NCBI GenBank assembly: GCA_002315565.1
Contig: DCHD01000040.1
Location: 1-15,291 of the forward strand
Direction of reading: 5' to 3'
DNA length: 15,291 nucleotides
Origin: Solobacterium sp. UBA1761
Lineage (GTDB): Bacteria; Bacillota_I; Bacilli_A; Erysipelotrichales; Erysipelotrichaceae
The position numbers and the translations under genes were made by a program. This document shows, one piece after another, positions 1-6,217 of the stretch. Positions within the stretch are counted from its first letter, which is position 1; each line of letters opens with the position of its first letter. The notes under the pieces were generated by a model, which saw nothing but the letters and a program-made list of their open reading frames with translations, was not told the origin of the DNA and did no database searches.

Positions 1-1449
1 GTCTAACTTTGGAGGTGCACTACATTTTGCAGCTTTATAACCTTCGTAATCATTTACGCACTGGAAGTAATGTTCTTTATCCTTTGCATACTGAATCTGA
101 GGGATAGCAAGTAATGCAACGATACAGATACCATAACCGATCCAACCTAAGTACTTCTGCAGTAAGCCACCAACTAGCCATACTGTTGAAGTATCGAAGT
201 TTCCGTGCCAGCCACCATACTGAGCTGTCTGGAAGATGTAAGCACAAGCAGCACCGCCTAATACCTGGATGATACCAGAAGCAAATGTCAGGATGATAGA
301 AGCCTTTAAGCCGCCTTCCTTATTTGCGAATACAGCGAATGTAGCGTTATCGAAGAATACAGGAACGAAACCAGTGATGATTAGAACTGGAGACTTGAAG
401 ATAACCAGACCTGCGATAGCAAGGAACTGACCTAAGCATCCGAATAAGAAACCGATAACTGGAGCGTTTGGTGAACCGAAGCCATAAGTAGCAGCACAGT
501 CAACAGCTGGCATAGAGCCTGGAAGTAATCTTTCAGAAATACCAGTGAATGATTCAGTAAGTTCAGCAACGAACATACGAACACCAAGCTGTAAGATCTG
601 CAGATAAACTGCCATCTTGAATGCTGTATCCATGATGTAGAATGGCCAAGCAAGTGAAGATGTCTTGTATTCAGAACCTAATACGATAAGGATCAGGCCA
701 AAGAATACGAACATTAATGTACCAGTAGCAACAACGTTGTCTGAGAAGATTGATAACCAACCAGGTAATTCAAGTTCTTCAATTTTCTTACCGTTCTTAC
801 CACCGATTTTTGGAGCAAGTTTAGATACCATCCAGATACCGAACATCTGCTGATGACCTACTGCGAAGCCACCACCATCAGTTAAGTCCTGAGTAGGTTC
901 AACTGTTAAGTTAGTAGATACAGCCCAGAATAGACCAAGAAGGATACCAAGCATTACTACAGCTGTTACGTCCTGTAATGCTGGGAAGAAGAATACCATC
1001 ATCCAGATAGCAGTTGATGACTGCTGAACCATGATATGGCCTGTGATGAATAATGTTCTGATCTTAGTGATCTTCTGTAAAGCAACTAGAAGAATGTTCA
1101 GGAAGAAAGCAACTAACAGTGCAATCATGATTAATGATGTAGTTCTTCCAACAGCTTCTAATGCTGCAGCAGCAGCTGACTGACCAAAGTATGGGTCAAT
1201 AACAGCAGCGTTTAATCCGAAACGTGCGTTTAATCCAGCAAGGATTGGACGGAATGTAGAAACTAGACCGCCTGAGCCAACGTTCAGGATCATGTAACCG
1301 ATTGTAGCCTTTACGAAACCAGCATATGCCTGATAGAAAGGTTTCTTAAGTAATAAGTAACCAACGAATACCAGGATGCCTACAAAGAAGCAAGGCTGAG
1401 TAAGGATGTTAGTCTGGAAAAGGCCCCAGATTTTAAGCAAAAAATCCAT
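1..1449 (-). CDS. ulaA: PTS ascorbate-type transporter subunit IIC (UlaA/SgaT), partial at left edge
   Basis: Membrane IIC component that moves L-ascorbate, or a similar sugar lactone or acid, across the cytoplasmic membrane and hands it to the IIB subunit for phosphorylation. It is open for 483 codons from ATG 1449 with no stop before the window edge. E. coli UlaA has about 465 residues, so probably only a short C-terminal end is missing. Visible family signatures, in order, are GHIMVQQS, PTQDLTDGGGFAVGHQQ, LPGWL.IFSDN, GVRMFVAELTESF.GISERLLPG, DCAA and FDNATFAVFAN, with many hydrophobic segments between. The start has a good ribosome site (GAAAGGAG, 7 bases before ATG). Codon use leans to TTC, GCT and GGT, more biased than most neighbours, which suggests high expression. 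It is the first gene of its unit; IIA and IIB are presumably beyond the edge. The family call is firm; ascorbate as substrate is inferred from ulaG and ulaD nearby. Confidence 0.93.
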   Translation of the reverse strand, partial: MDFLLKIWGLFQTNILTQPCFFVGILVFVGYLLLKKPFYQAYAGFVKATIGYMILNVGSGGLVSTFRPILAGLNARFGLNAAVIDPYFGQSAAAAALEAVGRTTSLIMIALLVAFFLNILLVALQKITKIRTLFITGHIMVQQSSTAIWMMVFFFPALQDVTAVVMLGILLGLFWAVSTNLTVEPTQDLTDGGGFAVGHQQMFGIWMVSKLAPKIGGKNGKKIEELELPGWLSIFSDNVVATGTLMFVFFGLILIVLGSEYKTSSLAWPFYIMDTAFKMAVYLQILQLGVRMFVAELTESFTGISERLLPGSMPAVDCAATYGFGSPNAPVIGFLFGCLGQFLAIAGLVIFKSPVLIITGFVPVFFDNATFAVFANKEGGLKASIILTFASGIIQVLGGAACAYIFQTAQYGGWHGNFDTSTVWLVGGLLQKYLGWIGYGICIVALLAIPQIQYAKDKEHYFQCVNDYEGYKAAKCSAPPKLD

Positions 1450-1508
1450 AAAATTCTCCTTTCAAAATTATTTTAGGTTTTTCCCCTTACTCAAATTCTA
1501 CATTATTA

Positions 1509-1522
1509 TGTAAGCGCTTATT
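1509..1522 (-). promoter_or_regulatory. cre box (CcpA site) upstream of ulaA
   Basis: The plus strand reads TGTAAGCGCTTATT. This matches the Firmicute catabolite-responsive consensus TGWAANCGNTNWCA at 12 of 14 positions, and its core TAAGCGCTTA (1511-1520) is a perfect palindrome. It lies 60 bases before the ulaA start codon, a position suited to repression by CcpA with HPr-Ser-P. Only the sequence match is seen; CcpA control is inferred. Confidence 0.7.
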
Positions 1523-1539
1523 TTCCTTTTTGGATATTG

Positions 1540-1569
1540 TTCATAAAAAACATAAAAAAATCATATAAA
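1540..1569. repeat. Phased TCATAAAA-like repeats upstream of ulaA, candidate DeoR operator
   Basis: Three related elements stand in a row on the plus strand: TCATAAAA at 1541, ACATAAAA at 1550 and TCATATAA at 1561. They are spaced 9 and 11 bases apart, so they lie on about the same helix face. The first is the reverse complement of the TTTTATGA element found twice at 9753-9770 and at 10640 and 10681. Its presence upstream of the PTS gene suggests shared control. The tract is AT-rich, so chance similarity is possible. Confidence 0.4.
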
Positions 1570-1587
1570 AACCCATCGTCTGATGGG
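1566..1587 (-). terminator. Intrinsic terminator after the TPR-like membrane protein gene
   Basis: CCCATC (1572-1577) and GATGGG (1582-1587) form a 6-bp stem with a four-base loop. Read on the minus strand it is followed by a T run. It starts 7 bases after the stop codon of the 1595-2392 gene and separates that gene from the ulaA promoter region. A T run is also present on the plus-strand side, so it may work in both directions. Confidence 0.75.
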
Positions 1588-1594
1588 CTCTTTT

Positions 1595-2392
1595 TTATCG
1601 TATTGATGAAATATAGTTGAGTATGTTCTGATTATTCTGTGCCAACTTTATGGCTTTCTCAAAGCAATCTTCTGCTTCTTCCTTACGGTTTACCTTCTTT
1701 AAGGCATCGGCTTTGACAATGTAGTAATGCATTGCCTCACGTTTGTTCATACGGTCAGTTTCAATATTCATAAACTTGCGGCATGCCCCTTCAAAGTTTT
1801 CATCATAATACTCACATGTTCCAGAGACAACATCCCAGTTGAAGAAGTAGACGCCCTTTCTTGTCTTGCCCTTCTTGGTTTTGGTGTCTTTGAGCTGCAC
1901 GAGATGACGGTAGGCAGTTTTCATTTTACCCTTGTCGTGAGTTTCACCATACATGATCATTGAGGCATATTCTTTAACGAGATTTACATCGTAGTCGTTC
2001 TTTACTGCGTCTTTTTCGTTTTCAATAGCGCTGATGGCTTCCTTTAACCCTGCAAAATCTCTCATATCAATAAGAGACAGCAATCTCATCATGATTGTTG
2101 AAGTTCTGAATGTTCTGTTGACATCGATCTTATCAATCTTTTTTAGAAGTGATATAGCTTTTTCAGGTTTTGAATCAAATACCAGTGCCTTGGTTGCTCC
2201 ATCAAACATGAATCTCAGAATTTCATATAACAGAGCAAACAACCCTACTACTACACATACAGCCACCCAGATTGCCTTGTTTTCAACTTCACCAACCATA
2301 ATAAAACCGATCAGATATACAAAGAACAGAAGATAGACAACAATATTGACGATTATCTTTGCATAATATGAGAACTGCATGCTTTTTTTCAT
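1595..2392 (-). CDS. Membrane-anchored protein with C-terminal TPR-like repeat, function unknown
   Basis: A 265-residue protein of no family I can name. The N-terminus has two hydrophobic helices, about residues 10-33 and 40-62, which should anchor it in the membrane. The rest is soluble and helical. Residues about 75-90 (KPEKAISLLKKI) and about 217-255 (YYIVKADALKKVNRKEEAEDCF) resemble tetratricopeptide helices, so it may be a membrane-tethered protein-binding scaffold. The start is supported by AAGGTGG 7 bases upstream and a plausible promoter at 2418-2447. A terminator follows directly, so it is a single-gene unit. Its position between the PTS gene and the plus-strand genes gives no functional hint. 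Confidence 0.75.
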   Translation of the reverse strand: MKKSMQFSYYAKIIVNIVVYLLFFVYLIGFIMVGEVENKAIWVAVCVVVGLFALLYEILRFMFDGATKALVFDSKPEKAISLLKKIDKIDVNRTFRTSTIMMRLLSLIDMRDFAGLKEAISAIENEKDAVKNDYDVNLVKEYASMIMYGETHDKGKMKTAYRHLVQLKDTKTKKGKTRKGVYFFNWDVVSGTCEYYDENFEGACRKFMNIETDRMNKREAMHYYIVKADALKKVNRKEEAEDCFEKAIKLAQNNQNILNYISSIR

Positions 2393-2417
2393 AATAGAAC
2401 CACCTTATATTGTTTCC

Positions 2418-2447
2418 ATTATAATATGGCTTTTGCTTATTTCTCAA
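2418..2447 (-). promoter_or_regulatory. Promoter for the 1595-2392 gene, with a symmetric -10
   Basis: On the minus strand TTGAGA (plus 2442-2447) and TATAAT (plus 2418-2423) are separated by 18 bases, 25 bases before the start codon. The octamer ATTATAAT at 2418-2425 is its own reverse complement, so the plus strand also carries TATAAT (2420-2425) facing the 2426 gene. The plus side has no good -35. Confidence 0.5.
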
Positions 2448-2761
2448 ATATCAAGTATGATGAATTTATGAAAAAGAATGAACCGGTAATAAATAATGAA
2501 AAGTTAGAAGAAACAGAAAAACTGAGTTTTGTTCAAATGTGGGAACGTTCAAGAAAAGCAGGTGTTCTCTACTACACATTCTCATATGGTCTGTATGCTT
2601 TTATGACCTATCTGTTCATTAAAATGCTATATTGCCTTTACATAAAAGACTTCGATTTCAAAGTTGACTGGTGGGCAATACTTATCTGTCTTGTAATAGG
2701 ACCATCATTCTATTACATCTGTGAAGCAATATATAAAAAGAAAGGTAAAAAGAGCGAATAA
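2426..2761 (+). CDS. Small two-helix membrane protein, function unknown
   Basis: A 111-residue protein that I do not recognise. Residues about 46-70 and 82-101 are hydrophobic and aromatic-rich and should cross the membrane. The N-terminal part is charged and the C-terminus is very basic (YKKKGKKSE), so both ends are probably cytoplasmic. The start is uncertain. ATG 2426 directly abuts a TATAAT and has no ribosome site. The in-frame ATG at 2468 would give 97 residues with a more ordinary start (MKKNEPV), but also lacks a clear ribosome site. The stop codon lies in the loop of a terminator hairpin. The HAD phosphatase gene follows 17 bases later on the same strand, so readthrough could link the two. 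Confidence 0.6.
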   Translation: MAFAYFSNIKYDEFMKKNEPVINNEKLEETEKLSFVQMWERSRKAGVLYYTFSYGLYAFMTYLFIKMLYCLYIKDFDFKVDWWAILICLVIGPSFYYICEAIYKKKGKKSE

Positions 2762-2770
2762 CCGCTCTTT
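2749..2770 (+). terminator. Hairpin overlapping the end of the small membrane protein gene
   Basis: AAAGAGCG (2749-2756) pairs with CGCTCTTT (2763-2770) around a six-base loop. The stop codon TAA (2759-2761) is in the loop. The T run after the stem is short (TTT inside the stem, then TAT), so termination may be partial. The HAD start codon lies 8 bases downstream. Confidence 0.55.
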
Positions 2771-2778
2771 TATTGATT

Positions 2779-3552
2779 ATGATTAAGGCTATTTTCTTCG
2801 ACATTGACGGAACACTTATTCCATTCGGAACAAGAAAACTTCCAGAAAGTACCTATAACAGTCTTCTTAAAATCAAGGAAGAGACAGGTATCCACATTAT
2901 TATCGCCACCGGAAAATCACTTGCTTCTGTTTTGAAACAGGATCTCATGAGAATACCTTTTGATGGTTTCCTGACTCTTAACGGCCAGCTCTGTTATGAC
3001 AAAGACTTCAGAATGAATTTTGTCTATCCGATTATTCCTGAAGAAATGGATGTTCTCAAAAATATCTTCAATGACCACAAGATTCCATTCATCCTGATCG
3101 GTGAATTCTCCAAATACATCAACTTTATGAACGAAAAGATGCTTTACCACCTTGAAGAAAGCAATGACGTAATACCTGATGTCGGTGAATACAGGGGCGA
3201 AAGAATCTACCAGATAACTGCAGCTGTAACACCAAGACAAAGAGAAATACTTGAAAGCACCATGGACTATTGCCAGATAACAGCCTGGAGCGAAGACACA
3301 ATTGACATCTTCTGCAGAGGCGGAGGCAAGAGCAATGCTGTAAAGAATCTGCTACGTATCTACAACCTTAAACCAGAAGAAATCATGGCATTCGGTGACT
3401 CTGAAAACGACATCGGAATGTTAAAGTATGCTGGAATCGGCGTAGCAATGGGCAATGCATCGGATAATGTAAAAGCTGTTTCCGATTACATAACCGATAC
3501 CGTGGACAACGATGGTATAGAAAAAGCTTTGAAACATTTCAACATAATTTAA
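2779..3552 (+). CDS. HAD superfamily Cof-type sugar or nucleotide phosphatase
   Basis: Cytoplasmic phosphatase of the HAD Cof/IIB group, which hydrolyse sugar phosphates, FMN precursors or pyridoxal phosphate. Motif I is FFDIDGT (nucleophile D8, acid D10, counted from ATG 2779), followed by ATGK with motif II Thr. A C2-type cap fills about residues 80-180, a conserved Lys follows in GGGKSNAV, and motif IV is GDSENDIGML. The length of 257 residues is normal. A reading from TTG 2773 would add two residues, but ATG 2779 fits better. No ribosome site is seen, and the start is only 8 bases after a hairpin, so translation could be leaderless or coupled. The substrate cannot be told. It faces opposite to the ula genes and is not clearly part of that pathway. 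Confidence 0.9.
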   Translation: MIKAIFFDIDGTLIPFGTRKLPESTYNSLLKIKEETGIHIIIATGKSLASVLKQDLMRIPFDGFLTLNGQLCYDKDFRMNFVYPIIPEEMDVLKNIFNDHKIPFILIGEFSKYINFMNEKMLYHLEESNDVIPDVGEYRGERIYQITAAVTPRQREILESTMDYCQITAWSEDTIDIFCRGGGKSNAVKNLLRIYNLKPEEIMAFGDSENDIGMLKYAGIGVAMGNASDNVKAVSDYITDTVDNDGIEKALKHFNII

Positions 3553-3583
3553 AAAGAGTTAGCCCTTTATGGCTAGCTCTTTT
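3552..3583. terminator. Bidirectional terminator between convergent genes
   Basis: AAAAGAG at 3552-3558 pairs with CTCTTTT at 3577-3583, then one T-G pair and TAGCC with GGCTA, around a six-base loop. The stem is about 13 bp. A-rich and T-rich arms allow a U run in both directions. It serves the HAD gene (its first base is the last base of the stop codon) and the opposing gene that ends at 3600. Confidence 0.85.
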
Positions 3584-3599
3584 ATGTATGCCTTGTTTT

Positions 3600-4049
3600 T
3601 TATCTTGCCGGTGCCTTTTCTTTTGTTATTGCTTCTCCCCAGCTGTTTGCCCAACTTTCAGGATAAAAGTCTACATATTTGATGTTCTTTTCTTTACGCA
3701 TTTTTATGAAACATGGAACAAATGCCCAGGTCATTGACGGAATAGCAATTATAAACATAAACAATGGTCCAAGTACAATTGACTGAAGTGTATGTCCATA
3801 TTCATGAACCAGTACTTCCTTGGCATCCTTTGCATCCTTGTGTCCATAGAAAATAAACATACCACATCCGCATGAGAACGTGAATTTCCATTCAGTAACT
3901 ATTGCCCCGTGGTAATAGAAATGGTTTCTCTTTGGATTTTTGATGGTCAGTCCAAGAAGTATCAGTAAGCCAAGTATATTCTGGGGAATAGCCCAGGTTA
4001 GCTGCAATAATGTATAGATAATGTGATTGATAATATATTTCTTATTCAT
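3600..4049 (-). CDS. Small membrane-associated zincin-like protein with HEYGH motif
   Basis: Encodes 149 residues from ATG 4049. The N-terminal 35 residues are hydrophobic and probably form one or two membrane helices. The middle holds HEYGHT, the HExxH zinc-binding and catalytic motif of metallopeptidases, followed by a hydrophobic stretch (LGPLFMFIIAIPS). Near the C-terminus FYPESWANSWG supplies a Glu that could be the third zinc ligand. This arrangement resembles uncharacterised small HExxH proteins; no substrate is known to me. An upstream ATG at 4082 would extend it by 11 residues, but 4049 has AGAGG at the right distance and the promoter-like boxes overlap 4082, so I prefer 4049. It lies 65 bases after the GNAT gene on the same strand with no terminator between, so cotranscription is possible. 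Confidence 0.75.
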   Translation of the reverse strand: MNKKYIINHIIYTLLQLTWAIPQNILGLLILLGLTIKNPKRNHFYYHGAIVTEWKFTFSCGCGMFIFYGHKDAKDAKEVLVHEYGHTLQSIVLGPLFMFIIAIPSMTWAFVPCFIKMRKEKNIKYVDFYPESWANSWGEAITKEKAPAR

Positions 4050-4070
4050 AAGTAAATCCTCTTTAGTTAT

Positions 4071-4099
4071 TTTATATTCCAATTATTAGAGTCAAGCAA
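4071..4099 (-). promoter_or_regulatory. Candidate promoter for the HEYGH protein gene
   Basis: Minus-strand TTGCTT (plus 4094-4099) and TATAAA (plus 4071-4076) are separated by 17 bases. An overlapping pair, TTGACT (4090-4095) with TAAAAT (4069-4074), has 15. Either would start RNA inside the longer open frame, which supports the start at 4049. Confidence 0.4.
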
Positions 4100-4114
4100 G
4101 ACCAACCAGAACAT

Positions 4115-4597
4115 TTAATCTTTTAAGCCGATAATCTTATAGAAGAAATCATATTCGCTGTCTTTTATATAACCGGCTTTAAGAAGTGTTTTTCTCGAGA
4201 TAAGATTGTCTGATTCAGGCTGAACAATAATCTTTATGCCATCTGTTTCTTCTTTTATCTTTTCTTCAAGAAGATGAACTATCTTTGTTCCGTTTCCTTT
4301 ATGAAGATAATCTTCTTCACCAATCAGATAATCAATACTGTAAGTTCTGTTTATATCGCTGTTTCCATGCCACTCTTCTTTTCCAAGACGATAGTCATAG
4401 TACTGAACAAAACCAATTGCCCTTTCATCATCCATGACGATAAAATGTCTGATAAAACTGAATTCATCACCACGATGTTTTATCTCATTTATCCAGCTGT
4501 CTTTATGTTTAAACCACTTTGCGACATGTGGTTTATCAAGCCAGATAACAAACTGTTTGAGATCATCATCAATAAAAGGTCTTAAATATAAATTCAT
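4115..4597 (-). CDS. GNAT family N-acetyltransferase, AAC(6')-like subgroup
   Basis: A 160-residue acetyl-CoA-dependent N-acetyltransferase. It begins LRPF.DDDL..FV.WLDKPHVAKWF and continues with IGFVQYYDY, SIDYLIGE and HKGNGTKIV. This order is typical of the group that includes aminoglycoside 6'-N-acetyltransferases and siderophore-type acetyltransferases (Acetyltransf_8). KGNGTKIV is the acetyl-CoA pyrophosphate loop (Q/RxxGxG/A type), with K and N in place of more usual residues. Homologues in gut bacteria are mostly uncharacterised, so antibiotic resistance should not be assumed. No ribosome site is seen. A TATAAT on the minus strand (plus 4604-4609) ends 6 bases before ATG, so a leaderless transcript is possible, although no good -35 accompanies it. 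Confidence 0.82.
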   Translation of the reverse strand: MNLYLRPFIDDDLKQFVIWLDKPHVAKWFKHKDSWINEIKHRGDEFSFIRHFIVMDDERAIGFVQYYDYRLGKEEWHGNSDINRTYSIDYLIGEEDYLHKGNGTKIVHLLEEKIKEETDGIKIIVQPESDNLISRKTLLKAGYIKDSEYDFFYKIIGLKD

Positions 4598-4611
4598 ATA
4601 TTAATTATATT

Positions 4612-4636
4612 AAAAAGAAGTAACATAAGTTACTTC
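4612..4636 (-). terminator. Terminator of the six-gene operon, containing the ulaD stop codon
   Basis: GAAGTAAC (4617-4624) and GTTACTTC (4629-4636) form a perfect 8-bp stem with a four-base loop. On the minus strand it is followed by TTTTTA. The ulaD stop codon TAA (plus 4630-4632) is inside the stem. The T run merges into the -10-like TATAAT of the GNAT gene. Confidence 0.85.
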
Positions 4637-5280
4637 CATAATTGTTCAAGTGTTTGAATCATCTTCCTTGCTTCTTCTTTAGGATTAGCTGAATCTCTTA
4701 TTGACCTTCCGGCAATAATACAGTAAAGAGGCAGACCTTTGAATCTTTCAAAGTCTTTATATTCAATTGAGCCTGTTACAGTTACTTCCATGCCCAGATC
4801 GCAGAGTTCTTTCGCTTTGGCAATTTCTGCATCTGACCAGCCACCTTTAATATCCCTTGAATGATGAAGTATCAGCTGTTTTACACCTATTTCTTTCCAG
4901 ACATGAACATCATCCATTGTCCAGTTTCCATAGAGTTCAATCTGTACTCTGGTATTCAAACCTCTTTCTTTTATCTCATCCATTACAGCCTTGACTGTGC
5001 CAATATGGGCAGAGGCATTGCAGGTAATAAGGTCAGGCTTATATTCAAGCAAAAGACCAGCCATTACTCTACCTGAATCAGATATTTTAAAGTCGGCTAC
5101 AACCAGTTTATCCGGATATCTGTTTCTGATTGTTTCAACGGCTTTTTTACCTTCAGCACAAAGCAGAATTGTTCCGCACTCAATTATATCTACAACTTCA
5201 TCAACGCCTGTATTCAGCGTATTAAAGGCATCCTCAAGCGATGTATTGTCAAGCGCCAGCTGCAGTAATGGTCTATTCAT
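4630..5280 (-). CDS. ulaD: 3-keto-L-gulonate-6-phosphate decarboxylase
   Basis: Decarboxylates 3-keto-L-gulonate 6-phosphate to L-xylulose 5-phosphate in ascorbate breakdown. It is a (beta/alpha)8 barrel of the orotidine-monophosphate decarboxylase superfamily, 216 residues as in E. coli UlaD. Active-site residues are in place: D11 (LQLALD), E34 (DIIECGT), D63, K65 and D68 in ADFKISDSG, E114 in VQIELYG, H138 and R141 in HHSRD, then TVTGS and the phosphate-binding AGRSIRDS. It is the last gene of the operon. Its ATG overlaps the stop of the lactonase gene by 8 bases, with AAGGGG upstream inside that gene, so the two are translationally coupled. Homologues with slightly different loops act on related beta-keto acid phosphates, so the exact substrate is open. 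Confidence 0.92.
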   Translation of the reverse strand: MNRPLLQLALDNTSLEDAFNTLNTGVDEVVDIIECGTILLCAEGKKAVETIRNRYPDKLVVADFKISDSGRVMAGLLLEYKPDLITCNASAHIGTVKAVMDEIKERGLNTRVQIELYGNWTMDDVHVWKEIGVKQLILHHSRDIKGGWSDAEIAKAKELCDLGMEVTVTGSIEYKDFERFKGLPLYCIIAGRSIRDSANPKEEARKMIQTLEQLWK

Positions 5281-6217
5281 ATTTTGTCCCCTTGTACATC
5301 GTATAGAAACGGGCTGGATTATCTACCATGAACTTTCTGATCTGCTCCTCAGTAAATCCTTCATCCAGTAATCTAGGCAGCCATTTTTCTTTAATGTAGA
5401 CAAGTCCTGGACCTTTTCCGTATACCAGATGATGACTTCTTTTGCCCATATCATTAGAGAACATGATTCTGTCTTCGTAGCCGTCTTTAACCAGTTTCTT
5501 CAAAAGTTCTACTCTTACTTCATCTGTATAATATTTCGCTTTACCTGGACCATCATAGATAAGATAGACACCCTTTTCCAGCATCTTTTTGTGATACCAG
5601 TAATCAGGATTCCTGTCGACATGTGCCAAACAGAAATGACTCAGATCAAGTCCTTCTTCTGACATAATCGCAATCTGTTCTAAACCCATAGTTCCAGTAC
5701 TTGTATGTGTATGTACCGGTGCTCCGGTCTTGATTGAAGCTCTGGCAGCTGCACGGAGAATCTTTTCTTCTCTTTTTGAGATGTAGTCATAGGATGTACC
5801 GCCTTTAATCCATCCAGCTTTGGCATTAGTACCATCCATACCTTCTGTTACTTCTTTAATCATCTCTTCTTCAAGTTCATCAATGGTTTTATTACCTACC
5901 CACTCATCCATATTTACCTGATTTTCACAAAGATAACCGGTACAGCAGACAATATTGATTCCTGTTTCTTTGGCCAAAGAAATCATTCCGGCTGTATTTC
6001 TGCCCCAGTGTTTTGTACTGGCTTCAGCAATTCCTTTCCCACCTATTCCCTTGTAGATTTGAAGCATCTCTTTAGCTTTGTCGTAATCGTTTAAACGATG
6101 GTCTTCATCCATGAAACCGCCGACTGACGGATCATCGAGAATATGCTCATGAGCCATGGTATAGCCCAGCTCTTCAGGTTTAATATCACCTAGTATTGTT
6201 CTGATTTTTCCTTCCAT
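5273..6217 (-). CDS. Phosphotriesterase-family lactonase, probable aldonolactone-phosphate lactonase
   Basis: A 314-residue metal-dependent hydrolase of the phosphotriesterase group (COG1735, amidohydrolase superfamily). The binuclear metal ligands are visible: H23 and H25 in AHEH, the bridging K138 in GWIKGG, H171 in VHTHTSTGT, H199 in LAHVDRNPD and D256 in FSNDMG. Mycoplasma members near ula genes have been shown to open D-xylono-1,4-lactone 5-phosphate and L-arabino-1,4-lactone 5-phosphate. A similar lactone-phosphate role is the best guess here, inferred from family and context. It starts immediately after the deoR stop codon, with GAGGGAG as ribosome site, and overlaps ulaD by 8 bases. 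UlaG, encoded nearby, is also a lactonase but belongs to an unrelated fold, so the two probably act on different lactones. Confidence 0.85.
   Translation of the reverse strand: MEGKIRTILGDIKPEELGYTMAHEHILDDPSVGGFMDEDHRLNDYDKAKEMLQIYKGIGGKGIAEASTKHWGRNTAGMISLAKETGINIVCCTGYLCENQVNMDEWVGNKTIDELEEEMIKEVTEGMDGTNAKAGWIKGGTSYDYISKREEKILRAAARASIKTGAPVHTHTSTGTMGLEQIAIMSEEGLDLSHFCLAHVDRNPDYWYHKKMLEKGVYLIYDGPGKAKYYTDEVRVELLKKLVKDGYEDRIMFSNDMGKRSHHLVYGKGPGLVYIKEKWLPRLLDEGFTEEQIRKFMVDNPARFYTMYKGTKYE

Noticed and set aside
432..853. Two short open frames within the ulaA region
   Set aside because: ulaA reads through uninterrupted with strong family motifs; these are other-frame shadows.
4115..4597. Aminoglycoside resistance gene
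   Set aside because: The fold is AAC(6')-like, but the same motifs occur in many housekeeping or uncharacterised GNAT proteins and there is no mobile context.
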